Assembly (NCBI RefSeq): GCF_900111125.1
Contig: NZ_FOGE01000018.1
Coordinates: forward strand, 43,590 to 107,589
Direction: 5' to 3'
DNA length: 64,000 nucleotides
Source of the DNA: Sphingobium sp. YR768
GTDB taxonomy: Bacteria; Pseudomonadota; Alphaproteobacteria; Sphingomonadales; Sphingomonadaceae
The notes under the pieces: generated by a model
The model's database searches: none
What the model was told of the DNA's origin: nothing
What the model saw: only the letters and a program-made list of their open reading frames with translations
Part shown: positions 16,814 through 24,503 of the stretch, piece by piece
Position numbering within the stretch: position 1 is the stretch's first letter
How the letters are laid out: the number at the start of each line of letters is the position of its first letter
Translations under genes and position numbers: made by a program

Positions 16814-18211
16814 ATGGCCAAGGATCGTCCCGTCTATATGGGGCCGCGTCTGCGGCGGTTGCGGCGCGAACTGGGCCTGACCCAGGCTGACATGGCGGCC
16901 GATCTGGAAATCAGCGCCTCCTATGTCGCGCTGCTGGAGCGCAATCAGCGGCCGCTGACCGCCGACATGCTGCTGCGGTTGGCGCGTACCTATAAACTCG
17001 ACATGGCGGAAGTGGCGGGGGACGGCGGCGCGGAACAGACGGCGCGGTTGCAGGCGGTGCTGAAAGACCCGATGTTCGCCGATATAGACCTGCCCGCGCT
17101 CGCGACAGGCGACGTCGCGGTCAATTACCCCGGCATCACCGAAGCGCTGCTGCGCCTCTACACCAGCTATCGCGAGGAGCATCTGGCGCTGGCCGATCGT
17201 GGGGCGGGGCCGGACAGGCAAGAGGATGTCGCCGATCCCGTCGCCGAATCGCGCCGCTTTTTGGCTGCACGCCGCAACAGCTTCCCGTTGCTGGACGATG
17301 CGGCGGAGAAGCTCGCGGCGCAAGCAGAGGCGGAAGGCGGGCTGTCCGGCTGGCTGAAGGTGCGGCATAATCTGCGCGTGCGACGGCTGCCGACCGACGT
17401 GATGGCGGGATCGATGCGGCGGCTGGACCGGCATCGCGATGCGGTGCTGCTGGATGATACTTTAGACGCGGCCAGCGCGCAGTTCCAACTGGCGCTCCAG
17501 ATCGCCTATCTGGAGATGCGCAAGCCGTTCGACGCCTTGCTGAAGGACGGGCAGTTCGGCGGGACGAGTGGCCAGCGCCTCGCCCGGCGGGCACTGGCCA
17601 GCTATGGCGCGGCGGCGATCCTGATGCCCTATACCGCCTTTGCCAAGGCGGTTGAGGCGAAGCGCTATGATGTGGAGGCGCTGGCGCGCCAGTTTGGCGC
17701 GAGTTTCGAACAGACCGCACATCGGCTGACCACGCTGCAAAAACCGGGGCAGGAGCGGGTGCCGTTCTTCTTCCTGCGGGTCGACCCGGCGGGCAATGTC
17801 AGCAAGCGGCTGGACGGGGCGGGATTCCCTTTTGCGCGCCATGGCGGTTCCTGTCCGCTCTGGTCGGTGCACCGGGTGTTTGAAACGCCGCGCGAGGTGG
17901 TGACGCAATGGCTGGAGCTGCCCGATGGCCAGCGTTATTTCTCGATCGCGCGCACCGTGACGGCCGGCGGCGGCGGCTGGGGCGCGCCACGGGCGGAGCG
18001 CGCCATTGCCCTATGCTGCGCGGCCGAACATGCCCATCGGCTGATCTACACGCAGGATGCGCCGCCAGCGGAGCCGACGCCGATCGGCGTCACCTGTCGC
18101 CTATGCCATCGCGCCCAGTGCATGGCCCGGTCCGCCCCGCCGATCGGGCGCGACATGCTGCCCGACGATTATCGCCGGACCCGCGCGCCCTTCGGCTTTG
18201 CCGATGGCTGA
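16814..18211 (+). CDS. ScfR-family (short-chain fatty acyl-CoA responsive) XRE-type regulator
   Basis: A 465-residue cytoplasmic regulator. An XRE helix-turn-helix covers about residues 12-66 (LRRELGLTQADMAADLEISASYVALLERN), a degenerate ImmA/IrrE-like domain without HEXXH lies at mid-protein, and a C-terminal DUF2083-type domain ends in a Cys cluster C-x2-C-x4-C (residues 428-436). This architecture matches RamB/PccR/MccR-type proteins that control glyoxylate-shunt and acyl-CoA genes. The start at 16814 follows AGGAG. Its divergent position identifies aceA as the likely target. Confidence 0.9.
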   Translation: MAKDRPVYMGPRLRRLRRELGLTQADMAADLEISASYVALLERNQRPLTADMLLRLARTYKLDMAEVAGDGGAEQTARLQAVLKDPMFADIDLPALATGDVAVNYPGITEALLRLYTSYREEHLALADRGAGPDRQEDVADPVAESRRFLAARRNSFPLLDDAAEKLAAQAEAEGGLSGWLKVRHNLRVRRLPTDVMAGSMRRLDRHRDAVLLDDTLDAASAQFQLALQIAYLEMRKPFDALLKDGQFGGTSGQRLARRALASYGAAAILMPYTAFAKAVEAKRYDVEALARQFGASFEQTAHRLTTLQKPGQERVPFFFLRVDPAGNVSKRLDGAGFPFARHGGSCPLWSVHRVFETPREVVTQWLELPDGQRYFSIARTVTAGGGGWGAPRAERAIALCCAAEHAHRLIYTQDAPPAEPTPIGVTCRLCHRAQCMARSAPPIGRDMLPDDYRRTRAPFGFADG

Positions 18212-18234
18212 TCGGGGAGGGGCGCTTACCCTGA

Positions 18235-18304
18235 CGTCATTGCGAGCGAAGCGAAGCAATCCATGGTCGCTCCAGTGGATTGCTTCGCTTCGCTCGCAAT
18301 GACG
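18235..18304. repeat. Perfect intergenic inverted repeat (GCGAAGCAATCC type)
   Basis: Two 29-bp arms (18235-18263 and 18276-18304) are exact reverse complements around a 12-nt loop. Each arm starts CGTCATTGCGAGCGAAGC. It sits between the convergent regulator and dipeptidase genes and may serve as a bidirectional transcription end. Confidence 0.9.
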
Positions 18305-18313
18305 ATGTAAGCT

Positions 18314-19552
18314 TTAACCGGCATGCGTCGCCTGCATCTGCGCGGCGACCTTTTCGGCCGTGGCCATCACGCGCAGCACATTTTCGCCCGCCAGCTTGGC
18401 GATATCCTTGTCGCTCCAGCCGCGCCGCATCAGTTCGGCCAGCAGCGCGGGATAGGTCTGCACGCCCGACAGGCCCTGCGGCAGGGAGCCGACACCGTCG
18501 AAATCGCTGCCCAGCCCGACATGGTCGACGCCCGCCACCTTGGCGATATGGTCGATATGGTCGGCGACTTGGCTCAGCGTCACGACAGGTTCGGGATTGG
18601 CCTTCTCCCATTCGGCGAGCGCCTTCTTCGCGCCTTCAGGATCGCCGATATAGAGGCCGCCAAAGGGCGGCGCATTATAACGGGCCATCTCCGCGCTGCG
18701 GTTCGCGCTCCAGATGCGGCGCGCTTCGGACACATATTGCGGGGCGTAATTGACCATGACGACGCCGCCATTGGCCGCGACCTGTTTCAGCACCGCGTCC
18801 GAGACGTTGCGCGGCGTATTGCAGATCGCCCGCGCGCTGGAGTGAGAGAAGATGACCGGCGCCTTGCTCACCCGCAGCGCGTCCAGCATCGTGCCTTCGC
18901 TCACATGGCTGAGGTCGACCAGCATGCCCAGCCGGTTCAACTCCGTCACGACGCTTTCGCCGAACGGGGTCAGCCCGTCATGCTGGGGATTGTCGGTCGC
19001 GCTGTCCGCCCAGCCGATGGTGCGGCTGTGGGTCAGCGTCAAATAGGAGGCGCCAAGGTCTTTATAGGCGCGCAGCACGGCCAGGCTGCCGTCGATCTGG
19101 CCGCCGCCCTCGACCCCGATCATCGACGCGATGCGCCCCGCCTTGTGCGCGGCGCGGGCCTGCGCAGCGGTGGCGACGAAGGCGAAGTCGTTGGGATAGC
19201 GGCGCGCGAAACTGTGGGCGAGGTCGATCTGCTCCAGCGTATCCTGCACCTGTTGCAGTTCGGGCAGATCGGCCGATACCCAGACCGACCAGAATTGCCC
19301 GCCGACCTGCCCCGCGCGCAGCCGTTCGATATCGGTGTGGAACTGGCCTGGGTCCAGATGGCGCAGGTCCATGGTCCAGCGCGCGTCCTTCATCTTGTCG
19401 GTCAGCGCTTCGGGCCAGTCATTATGGCCGTCGATCAGCGGCGTGGCCTTGAGGACCTTCGCGATCCGGGCGGCATAGGGATCAGCGTCGGCGGCATGGG
19501 CAGACGAGGCGGCGAGGAGGAGCGGCAGCAGCGCCAGAGGGAGAGTTTTCAT
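18314..19552 (-). CDS. Exported membrane dipeptidase (peptidase family M19)
   Basis: A 412-residue zinc dipeptidase with a signal peptide (residues 1-20, cleavage after AHA). The zinc ligands are visible in IDGHNDWPE (H-x-D), the glutamate region IGVEGGGQIDG, and the His of VDLSHVSEG; GLGSDFDGVG is another conserved family motif. M19 enzymes hydrolyse a wide range of dipeptides, including those with D-amino acids. It should act in the periplasm or at the membrane. Length is typical. Confidence 0.92.
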   Translation of the reverse strand: MKTLPLALLPLLLAASSAHAADADPYAARIAKVLKATPLIDGHNDWPEALTDKMKDARWTMDLRHLDPGQFHTDIERLRAGQVGGQFWSVWVSADLPELQQVQDTLEQIDLAHSFARRYPNDFAFVATAAQARAAHKAGRIASMIGVEGGGQIDGSLAVLRAYKDLGASYLTLTHSRTIGWADSATDNPQHDGLTPFGESVVTELNRLGMLVDLSHVSEGTMLDALRVSKAPVIFSHSSARAICNTPRNVSDAVLKQVAANGGVVMVNYAPQYVSEARRIWSANRSAEMARYNAPPFGGLYIGDPEGAKKALAEWEKANPEPVVTLSQVADHIDHIAKVAGVDHVGLGSDFDGVGSLPQGLSGVQTYPALLAELMRRGWSDKDIAKLAGENVLRVMATAEKVAAQMQATHAG

Positions 19553-19755
19553 GGGCCCGGAAGCTAGGGCGACGACCGGTCAAGTCAATCTGCCGACAGG
19601 CTTTTCTCCCGCCAATCGCCCCCTGTGTGATACCCCAGGTTATGGCAGGCGCAAGAAAGGGCGGCGGCGCTCCCGCTCCCCCGACCCGCGCCGTGCGATT
19701 TTTTTCAAAAACCGGTTCCCGTTTTGCCGCGCGATGCTTTAATCCTGACCGTCGA

Positions 19756-20493
19756 ATGATGATCGATCCGCTCGTCCTGCTTCAGGCCTATTCCATCGGG
19801 GTCTTCCCCATGGCTGACGATCGCGACGCGGAGGAGGTCTATTGGGTCGAGCCGAAGCGTAGGGCGATCCTGCCGCTCGATGGTTTCCACCTGTCGCATT
19901 CGCTGTCCAAGGTGATCCGGCGCGATCGTTTCCGCGTCACCGCCAACCGCGCCTTCGCCCGCATCCTGGCGCTATGCGCCGAATCGGCGGATGATCGGCC
20001 ATCGACCTGGATCAATCACGCGATCGAGCAGGCCTATCGCCATCTCCACGAAACCGGCTTCGCCCATTCGGTCGAGGTGTGGGACGGGGAGGAGCTGGTC
20101 GGCGGCCTCTATGGCGTGGCGCTGGGCCGGGCCTTTTTCGGCGAATCGATGGTGTCGCGCCGGACCGATGCGTCAAAGGTGGCGCTGGCCTGGCTGGTGG
20201 CGCGGATGCGCTTTGGCGGCTTCACCCTGCTGGATTGCCAGTTCATGACCGATCATCTGCGCAGCATGGGCGCGGTGGAGATCAGCCAGCGCGACTATCT
20301 TCAGTTGCTGGGTGGGGCCGTGGGCGGCGTGGCGCTGGGCGCGGGGGCGGTGCTGTCCGGCTCCGGCGCGGCGGCGGAGCTGGCATTCGCGCCGCTGGCC
20401 GGGGCCGCCGCATCGCCCTTGCCACCGATCTTGACCGTGTCCGGGCCGGTTTCGGGCCATTCCATCGCACAGCTTCTGACCCACACGTCATAG
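19756..20493 (+). CDS. aat: Leucyl/phenylalanyl-tRNA-protein transferase
   Basis: A 245-residue enzyme of the N-end rule pathway that adds Leu or Phe to proteins with N-terminal Arg or Lys, marking them for ClpS/ClpAP. Conserved stretches are LLQAYSIGVFPMA at the N-terminus, GGLYGVALGRAFFGESMVS in the middle and LLDCQFMTDHLRSMGA. The catalytic domain ends near residue 185; the last 60 residues are Ala/Gly-rich and end IAQLLTHTS. That tail overlaps 193 nt of the DUF2155 gene on the other strand. The start at 19756 or 19759 is chosen because upstream sequence does not match the family. Confidence 0.93.
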   Translation: MMIDPLVLLQAYSIGVFPMADDRDAEEVYWVEPKRRAILPLDGFHLSHSLSKVIRRDRFRVTANRAFARILALCAESADDRPSTWINHAIEQAYRHLHETGFAHSVEVWDGEELVGGLYGVALGRAFFGESMVSRRTDASKVALAWLVARMRFGGFTLLDCQFMTDHLRSMGAVEISQRDYLQLLGGAVGGVALGAGAVLSGSGAAAELAFAPLAGAAASPLPPILTVSGPVSGHSIAQLLTHTS

Positions 20494-20951
20494 ACCGGGT
20501 GCTGCACGACATTGCGGTCGGGCCGTTCGCGGAAGATCCAGCCGGAAAAGGCGCGCCGCCACTTGCCGTCCGCGCTGGAGCGCACGTCCAGCTGCACGAA
20601 GGCGCCGGTATCCTGCACATTTTCCCAGGGGGCGGTGGTTTCGCAGGCCTGAAGGCGGACGATCGCATCGCCCACGCGCAGCGCTTCGCCCGGCTTCATC
20701 GTCAGGTCGCGGGTCAGGCCGTTGCGCTTGTTGAGCAGGCCGATCACGGCGGTCCGCTGCGCCATCGGCGTGCCGGGCGCGGCATTCTTGCCGGCGGTCT
20801 GGATCGGGCTGCCTTCGACCTTCACCGGGCCGGACTGATTCGCGGCCGGTGCCTCGCTCTTTCCACACCCCGCCAGCGCCAGCGCGCAGGACAGGGCGGG
20901 AATCGCCTTATGCAGGATCGGCGGGCAAATCCCCGCCGGACGCCGGGTCAT
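20301..20951 (-). CDS. DUF2155 lipoprotein
   Basis: A 216-residue probable lipoprotein (lipobox LAGC, Cys29). The DUF2155 core lies around residues 60-165 and ends with HPVYDVWVRSCAM; it is a small beta-rich domain of unknown function common in alphaproteobacteria. The last 50 residues are Ala/Pro/Ser-rich and are encoded opposite the end of aat. The start codon overlaps the stop of the NDUFA12-like gene (20948-20951), indicating translational coupling. Confidence 0.85.
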   Translation of the reverse strand: MTRRPAGICPPILHKAIPALSCALALAGCGKSEAPAANQSGPVKVEGSPIQTAGKNAAPGTPMAQRTAVIGLLNKRNGLTRDLTMKPGEALRVGDAIVRLQACETTAPWENVQDTGAFVQLDVRSSADGKWRRAFSGWIFRERPDRNVVQHPVYDVWVRSCAMEWPETGPDTVKIGGKGDAAAPASGANASSAAAPEPDSTAPAPSATPPTAPPSN

Positions 20952-21346
20952 GCCGCGTCGGGGCTCCAGGCTTCATAGTCGCCGGTCGCCTTCTGGCGCT
21001 GGCCGCCCTTTTCGAGCGCACCCGACGGGCGATAGGCGTTGGCCGTGCCGGTCAGGTTGACGCTCGATTCCTTTTCCCAGATGCGCGGCGGCGGCAGGAA
21101 GCTTTCGGGCGCACCCTCGATCGAGTGATGCAGCCAGCCATGCCATTCGGCCGGCACGCGACTGGCGTCATTGGACCCGTTATAGATCACCCAGCGGCGC
21201 GTCAGTCCATTGGGGTCGGTGCCGCCCTCATAATAGACATTGCCTTGATGGTCCTCGCCCACTTTCTTGCCCTTGCGGGCCGTGAAGAGCCAGGTGCCGA
21301 AGGTGGCGCCATTCCACCAGGTGAAGACGTTAGCCAGGATTCCCAT
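20948..21346 (-). CDS. NADH:ubiquinone oxidoreductase subunit NDUFA12-like
   Basis: A 132-residue accessory subunit of respiratory complex I. Diagnostic stretches are GNVYYEGG, RRWVIYNG and VPAEWHGWLHH, all conserved between mitochondrial NDUFA12 and alphaproteobacterial homologues. It acts at the cytoplasmic face of the inner membrane as a late assembly/stability subunit. It overlaps the DUF2155 gene by 4 nt and follows the DUF192 gene on the same strand, a familiar sphingomonad arrangement. The ATG at 21346 is used because the extra 12 residues upstream are not family-like. Confidence 0.92.
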   Translation of the reverse strand: MGILANVFTWWNGATFGTWLFTARKGKKVGEDHQGNVYYEGGTDPNGLTRRWVIYNGSNDASRVPAEWHGWLHHSIEGAPESFLPPPRIWEKESSVNLTGTANAYRPSGALEKGGQRQKATGDYEAWSPDAA

Positions 21347-21400
21347 GCGCCAGCGCTTAGCCGCTGTGACGGGCGCGGGCAAGGAGGATGTAACTTTAGG

Positions 21401-21922
21401 TTACGTTGTTGGGCAGAAATTCAGGTCGGTAGTCACCTTGCCGCCGGGGAGGGCGCAACCGCCCCACTGCACGCGGTCGCCCTCCGCGATGCCCAGTTCC
21501 GCCGCGCGCCCGCCGCGCAGTTCCAGCACGGCGGCCACCGGCACCCCGGCCGATACGGGGATGCGCGAATAGGGTTCGGCGCTGGCCTTCAGAAAGGCGA
21601 TCGTCCCGTCGGTATGGATGAAGAGCATGTCGAGCGGGATCAGCGTGTCCTTCATCCAGAAACTGGCGGTGCGCGGCGGCTCCATCGGAAACAGCATCCC
21701 GCCATCCGCGCCCAGTTCCTTGCGGAACATCAGGCCCTTTTCCTGCTCCAGCGGGGTTCGGGCGACCTCCACGTCGAAGCGGTGGGTGCCGTAGGCGGCG
21801 CGGATGACGACCGGCAGAGTCGTGGCCTCGGCCTGCGCCGGTGCGTCCTTGTCGGCGGCGGAAGGCGGGCTTGAACAGGCGGCAAGGAGGCCGAGCGCGA
21901 GGAGGGCGGGGAAGCGGATCAT
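21401..21922 (-). CDS. DUF192 lipoprotein
   Basis: A 173-residue probable lipoprotein (lipobox LAAC, Cys16). The DUF192 domain follows, with RTPLEQEKGLMFRKEL and FWMKDTLIPLDMLFI as the family's strongest signatures. Function is unknown; members are small exported beta-barrel-like domains. It is the first gene of a run with the NDUFA12-like and DUF2155 genes. The frame is open further upstream only through an intergenic repeat. Confidence 0.85.
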   Translation of the reverse strand: MIRFPALLALGLLAACSSPPSAADKDAPAQAEATTLPVVIRAAYGTHRFDVEVARTPLEQEKGLMFRKELGADGGMLFPMEPPRTASFWMKDTLIPLDMLFIHTDGTIAFLKASAEPYSRIPVSAGVPVAAVLELRGGRAAELGIAEGDRVQWGGCALPGGKVTTDLNFCPTT

Positions 21923-22013
21923 GATGCGATGCCTAATGCGATTCGCGGGTAATGGCGAGACGGGGTTGGGGAAGGGGCGGGATTGCTTGCGGTGCGTTGC
22001 CGTTCCTCCTTCC

Positions 22014-22125
22014 GTCACCCCAGCGGAAGCTGGGGTCTCCGGCGATGGCGCGAAAGGCTTGAACAAGCGCCACACTCAACTGTTTCGCGCCACCGCCTGA
22101 GATGCCAGCATTCGCTGGCATGACG
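22014..22125. repeat. Intergenic palindromic element (GTCA...TCTC type)
   Basis: The left unit GTCACCCCAGC-GGAA-GCTGGGGTCTC and the reverse complement of the right unit, GTCATGCCAGC-GAAT-GCTGGCATCTC, have the same layout but different, internally compensated stems. Together they form one large hairpin with smaller hairpins in each arm. It lies upstream of the DUF192 gene. Confidence 0.8.
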
Positions 22126-22202
22126 GGTGAAAGACGACCATTTGTTGCCATTGGAAAACGCCAAAGGGCTTCTCAAAAGCGGACATTCGAGCCTATGGAT
22201 CG

Positions 22203-22379
22203 ATGATGACTTGGGCAGGAATAATGCTGGGCGCTGCTGTGCTTTGGGGCGGGGTATTTAGCTTCGCCTACTGGAGGAGCAGGTTTGGCGGCAGCATTCG
22301 GTCTTATGCGTGTGCAGCATTCCTAACATGGATCGGGACCGTAGGCATTTTGCTCGTCATGTCGATTTTCGAAGGATAA
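22203..22379 (+). CDS. Small two-helix membrane protein (58 aa)
   Basis: Starts MMTWAGIMLGAAVLWGG and ends IGILLVMSIFEG-like hydrophobic sequence. Two predicted membrane helices (about residues 4-23 and 37-55) are joined by a basic loop (YWRSRFGGSIRS), so the loop should face the cytoplasm. No family was recognised. It is bracketed by segments resembling those flanking other orphan genes here (22130-22200 with GCGGACATTCG; 22385-22420 with CGACTATTTTTGG). Base composition is lower in GC than the neighbours, suggesting acquired cargo. Confidence 0.5.
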   Translation: MMTWAGIMLGAAVLWGGVFSFAYWRSRFGGSIRSYACAAFLTWIGTVGILLVMSIFEG

Positions 22380-22525
22380 GCTGTCTATCGGCAAACGACT
22401 ATTTTTGGTTAGTCCGCTAGATAATCTTGATCCTTGAAACCCGCCATTCATTCAGGAGGCACGTAGAAGGCTGAATGACGAAATCTTAGTGGGAAGTCGA
22501 CATAGGCGGACTTTACCAAAAGGCT

Positions 22526-23020
22526 CTATGTGGACCGAATGCGTAGCTTCCATAGCAGCCGCCGGGCTAAGCCTCGTTCGTATTCGGAAATGAAGATCGA
22601 ACTTTCGGCAGCTGCCAAGCAACGGAGTGCAGCCTGTAAGTCGCGCTTCACTCCACGCCCTCTTAGGTAGCACTTAGCCATGTCAAGCTGCGAGCTTCCG
22701 TCTCCAGTCTCCGCTACCCGCTGAAACCAACGAAACATGGTCCTCCAGTCCTTACGCTCGCGATAAAGTATTGCGATGTTCGATCCTGCCGTAATGTTCC
22801 GCTCCTGTCGCCAAGCGCGCTGGTATAACCGCATCGCTTTAGCTTTGTCGGCTTCAACGCCGGTGCCGGTGTCGAACAAGTAAGCCAACCGACAAAGACA
22901 GTCCGCGTCGCCGAGAGCGGCACCACGCTCGAAAGCCTTGCGAGCGTGTGCGAAATTGCCTGCCTCTTCAGCGGCGTCACCGATACGGAAGAGGGCGCTG
23001 GTGTCCACCATCAAAGCCAT
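22526..23020 (-). CDS. Sel1-like repeat protein
   Basis: About 164 residues from the ATG at 23020 (or 161 from 23011). Tandem helical repeats of the Sel1/TPR type are visible: A-x-KAFERGAALGDADCLCRLAYLF, followed by DKAKAMRLYQRAW, WFQRVAETGDGSSQLDMAKCYLRGRGV and DLQAALRCLAAA. Such proteins act as protein-protein adaptors. No signal peptide is seen, so it is probably cytoplasmic. The frame continues upstream to 23089, but that portion (SFGSNRPLADV) is a repeat-derived sequence also present upstream of the DUF6678-like gene. Confidence 0.68.
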   Translation of the reverse strand: MALMVDTSALFRIGDAAEEAGNFAHARKAFERGAALGDADCLCRLAYLFDTGTGVEADKAKAMRLYQRAWRQERNITAGSNIAILYRERKDWRTMFRWFQRVAETGDGSSQLDMAKCYLRGRGVKRDLQAALRCLAAAESSIFISEYERGLARRLLWKLRIRST

Positions 23021-23029
23021 TTGGCACGG

Positions 23030-23281
23030 AACGACCGAGATGCCAACGTCCGCAAGGGGGCGATTGCTGCCGAACGATCTATTTCGCACAAGGTCAGCTA
23101 TCGCCGGTCATCGCCCCAAAAGCAGACCGTCGCAAATCCACCCCTCTCCGTCATTCCCGCGAACGCGGGAACCCATCTCCCAACCTGTCTGCGGGGTAAA
23201 AAGGCGGGAGATGTCGAGGCAGAGTCGCGTGCCTCTTCCTCGCCCCGCCCACGCGGGGATGGCGATGCGGGAATGATGCGG
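23030..23281. repeat. Composite repeat upstream of the Sel1-like gene
   Basis: The part 23040-23150 closely resembles 3600-3720 upstream of the DUF6678-like gene, including GTCAGCTATCGCCG and AAATCCACCC. It continues into a palindromic GTCATTCCCGCG element (stem TTCCCGC/GCGGGAA, loop GAAC) and further inverted segments (GGCGGGAGATG, CCACGCGGGGATG). The same junction between the two repeat types occurs at both places. Confidence 0.72.
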
Positions 23282-23339
23282 CTATCGTCTCCTCAGAACG
23301 CCCTTTCCTAATAGGATTTCCTCTGATCTATCCTGATGG

Positions 23340-23639
23340 ATGGAACAGACCTTCTCCCTCAATCCGCCCGCGCCCGGCGCGACCCTCCCGGCTGACCGAA
23401 ACCGCTGGACGCCGGAGCGGCAGCGGCTTTTTCTCGCCAGCCTGCTCGCCACCGGCAATGTCACCCATGCGGCGCGCGCTGTCGGCATGTCGGCGGCCAG
23501 TGCGCATCGCCTGCGCCGTCGGCTCGTCGGCACGCCGTTTGACCGGGCATGGGGGCGGGCGCTGGCGCTCTATGCGCAAAGTCTGGCCGATCCCTTCGCC
23601 GGCGCCCCGACAATAGGGACCCAACAGGCGCGTCGCTGA
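23340..23639 (+). CDS. Small HTH-containing hypothetical protein
   Basis: A 99-residue protein. Residues about 22-62 (WTPERQRLFLASLLATGNVTHAARAVGMSAASAHRLRRRL) have the pattern of a helix-turn-helix like those in phage terminase small subunits and related sphingomonad proteins. The rest is a short tail (FDRAWGRALALYAQSLADP). It could be a DNA-binding regulator or a domesticated phage remnant. No phage genes are near. Confidence 0.55.
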   Translation: MEQTFSLNPPAPGATLPADRNRWTPERQRLFLASLLATGNVTHAARAVGMSAASAHRLRRRLVGTPFDRAWGRALALYAQSLADPFAGAPTIGTQQARR

Positions 23640-23813
23640 TGCGAAGGCGGCGCGTCCTTCTGATCCGACAGGATGCTTTCAGTAACCCGACTGCCGCTTC
23701 GATGGCGCCTGGCCGACGCATGGAGGCCGCATCTGGCCCGAAAAATTCGGCCAGCGACAGTGTGAACTTCGCAACTATGACCCTGATGTGACCCTTTGCC
23801 GCATGGTGCCGCC

Positions 23814-24335
23814 CTATTCTTCCGCCAGTTCCTCCCCCGGCGCGGCATCCACCCAGCGGCGGGCGATCGCATAGCCATGGCCCGCCCGCAGGAAGGCGGC
23901 GATCGCCTTTTCGCGCTGCTTGGGGTCGAGCGGGGCGGTCGCATAGGGGCCGATCCGCTTGCGCCGGGCGAAGCGCTCGGCCGCCGTCCAGGCTTCGGAC
24001 GCGGTCTGCGCATCGGCCTGTTCGCGGTCGCTTTCCGCTATGCCCGCCGCCCGCAGCGTCTCGTCGATCCGCCGTGCGCCATAGCCGCGCCGGGCCAGCG
24101 CCGCGCTCTTCATCACGGCATAGCCGGCATCGTCGATATAGCCGAGGTCCACGAAGCGGTCGGCCAGTCCTTCCGGATCGGCGGGCTGTTCGCCGCCCCA
24201 GCCGCGTTCCCGGATCTTGCGGATCAGATAGGCCAACAGCTTGCTTCGGCTGGTGGCGAAACGGGCGACATGGCGCAGCGCCATGTCGCGCAATATGGCT
24301 TCATCCAGCGGCGGGGGGAGGCGTTTGCCGGTCAT
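23814..24335 (-). CDS. recX: RecX-family regulatory protein
   Basis: A 173-residue helical protein of the RecX family, which modulates RecA filaments. Three-helix repeats are visible (LRDMALRHVARFATSRSKLLAYLIRKI; DRFVDLGYIDDAGYA; ARRGYGARRIDETLRAAGI). It is not next to recA here. The ATG at 24335 is preferred over 24362 because family similarity begins there. Confidence in the family is good; regulation is unknown. Confidence 0.85.
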   Translation of the reverse strand: MTGKRLPPPLDEAILRDMALRHVARFATSRSKLLAYLIRKIRERGWGGEQPADPEGLADRFVDLGYIDDAGYAVMKSAALARRGYGARRIDETLRAAGIAESDREQADAQTASEAWTAAERFARRKRIGPYATAPLDPKQREKAIAAFLRAGHGYAIARRWVDAAPGEELAEE

Positions 24336-24503
24336 ATTGCCTCTTAATGGCGGACGCGCCATCTTTATGCCACAGTCGGGCCGGAATTTTACCGCGCCTT
24401 GTCGGCTAATAAGCGAAACTGGAATGGAATAGGCGGTGCAACTGGCGCGCAAAGCTGCTAGCGGCCGCGGTTTCACGATTTTGAAGACATTGGGTCAACC
24501 AAT

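Noticed and set aside
24336..24476. Longer recX start at 24476
   Set aside because: The extra residues lack RecX similarity and are unlike its helical repeats; the ATG at 24335 fits better.
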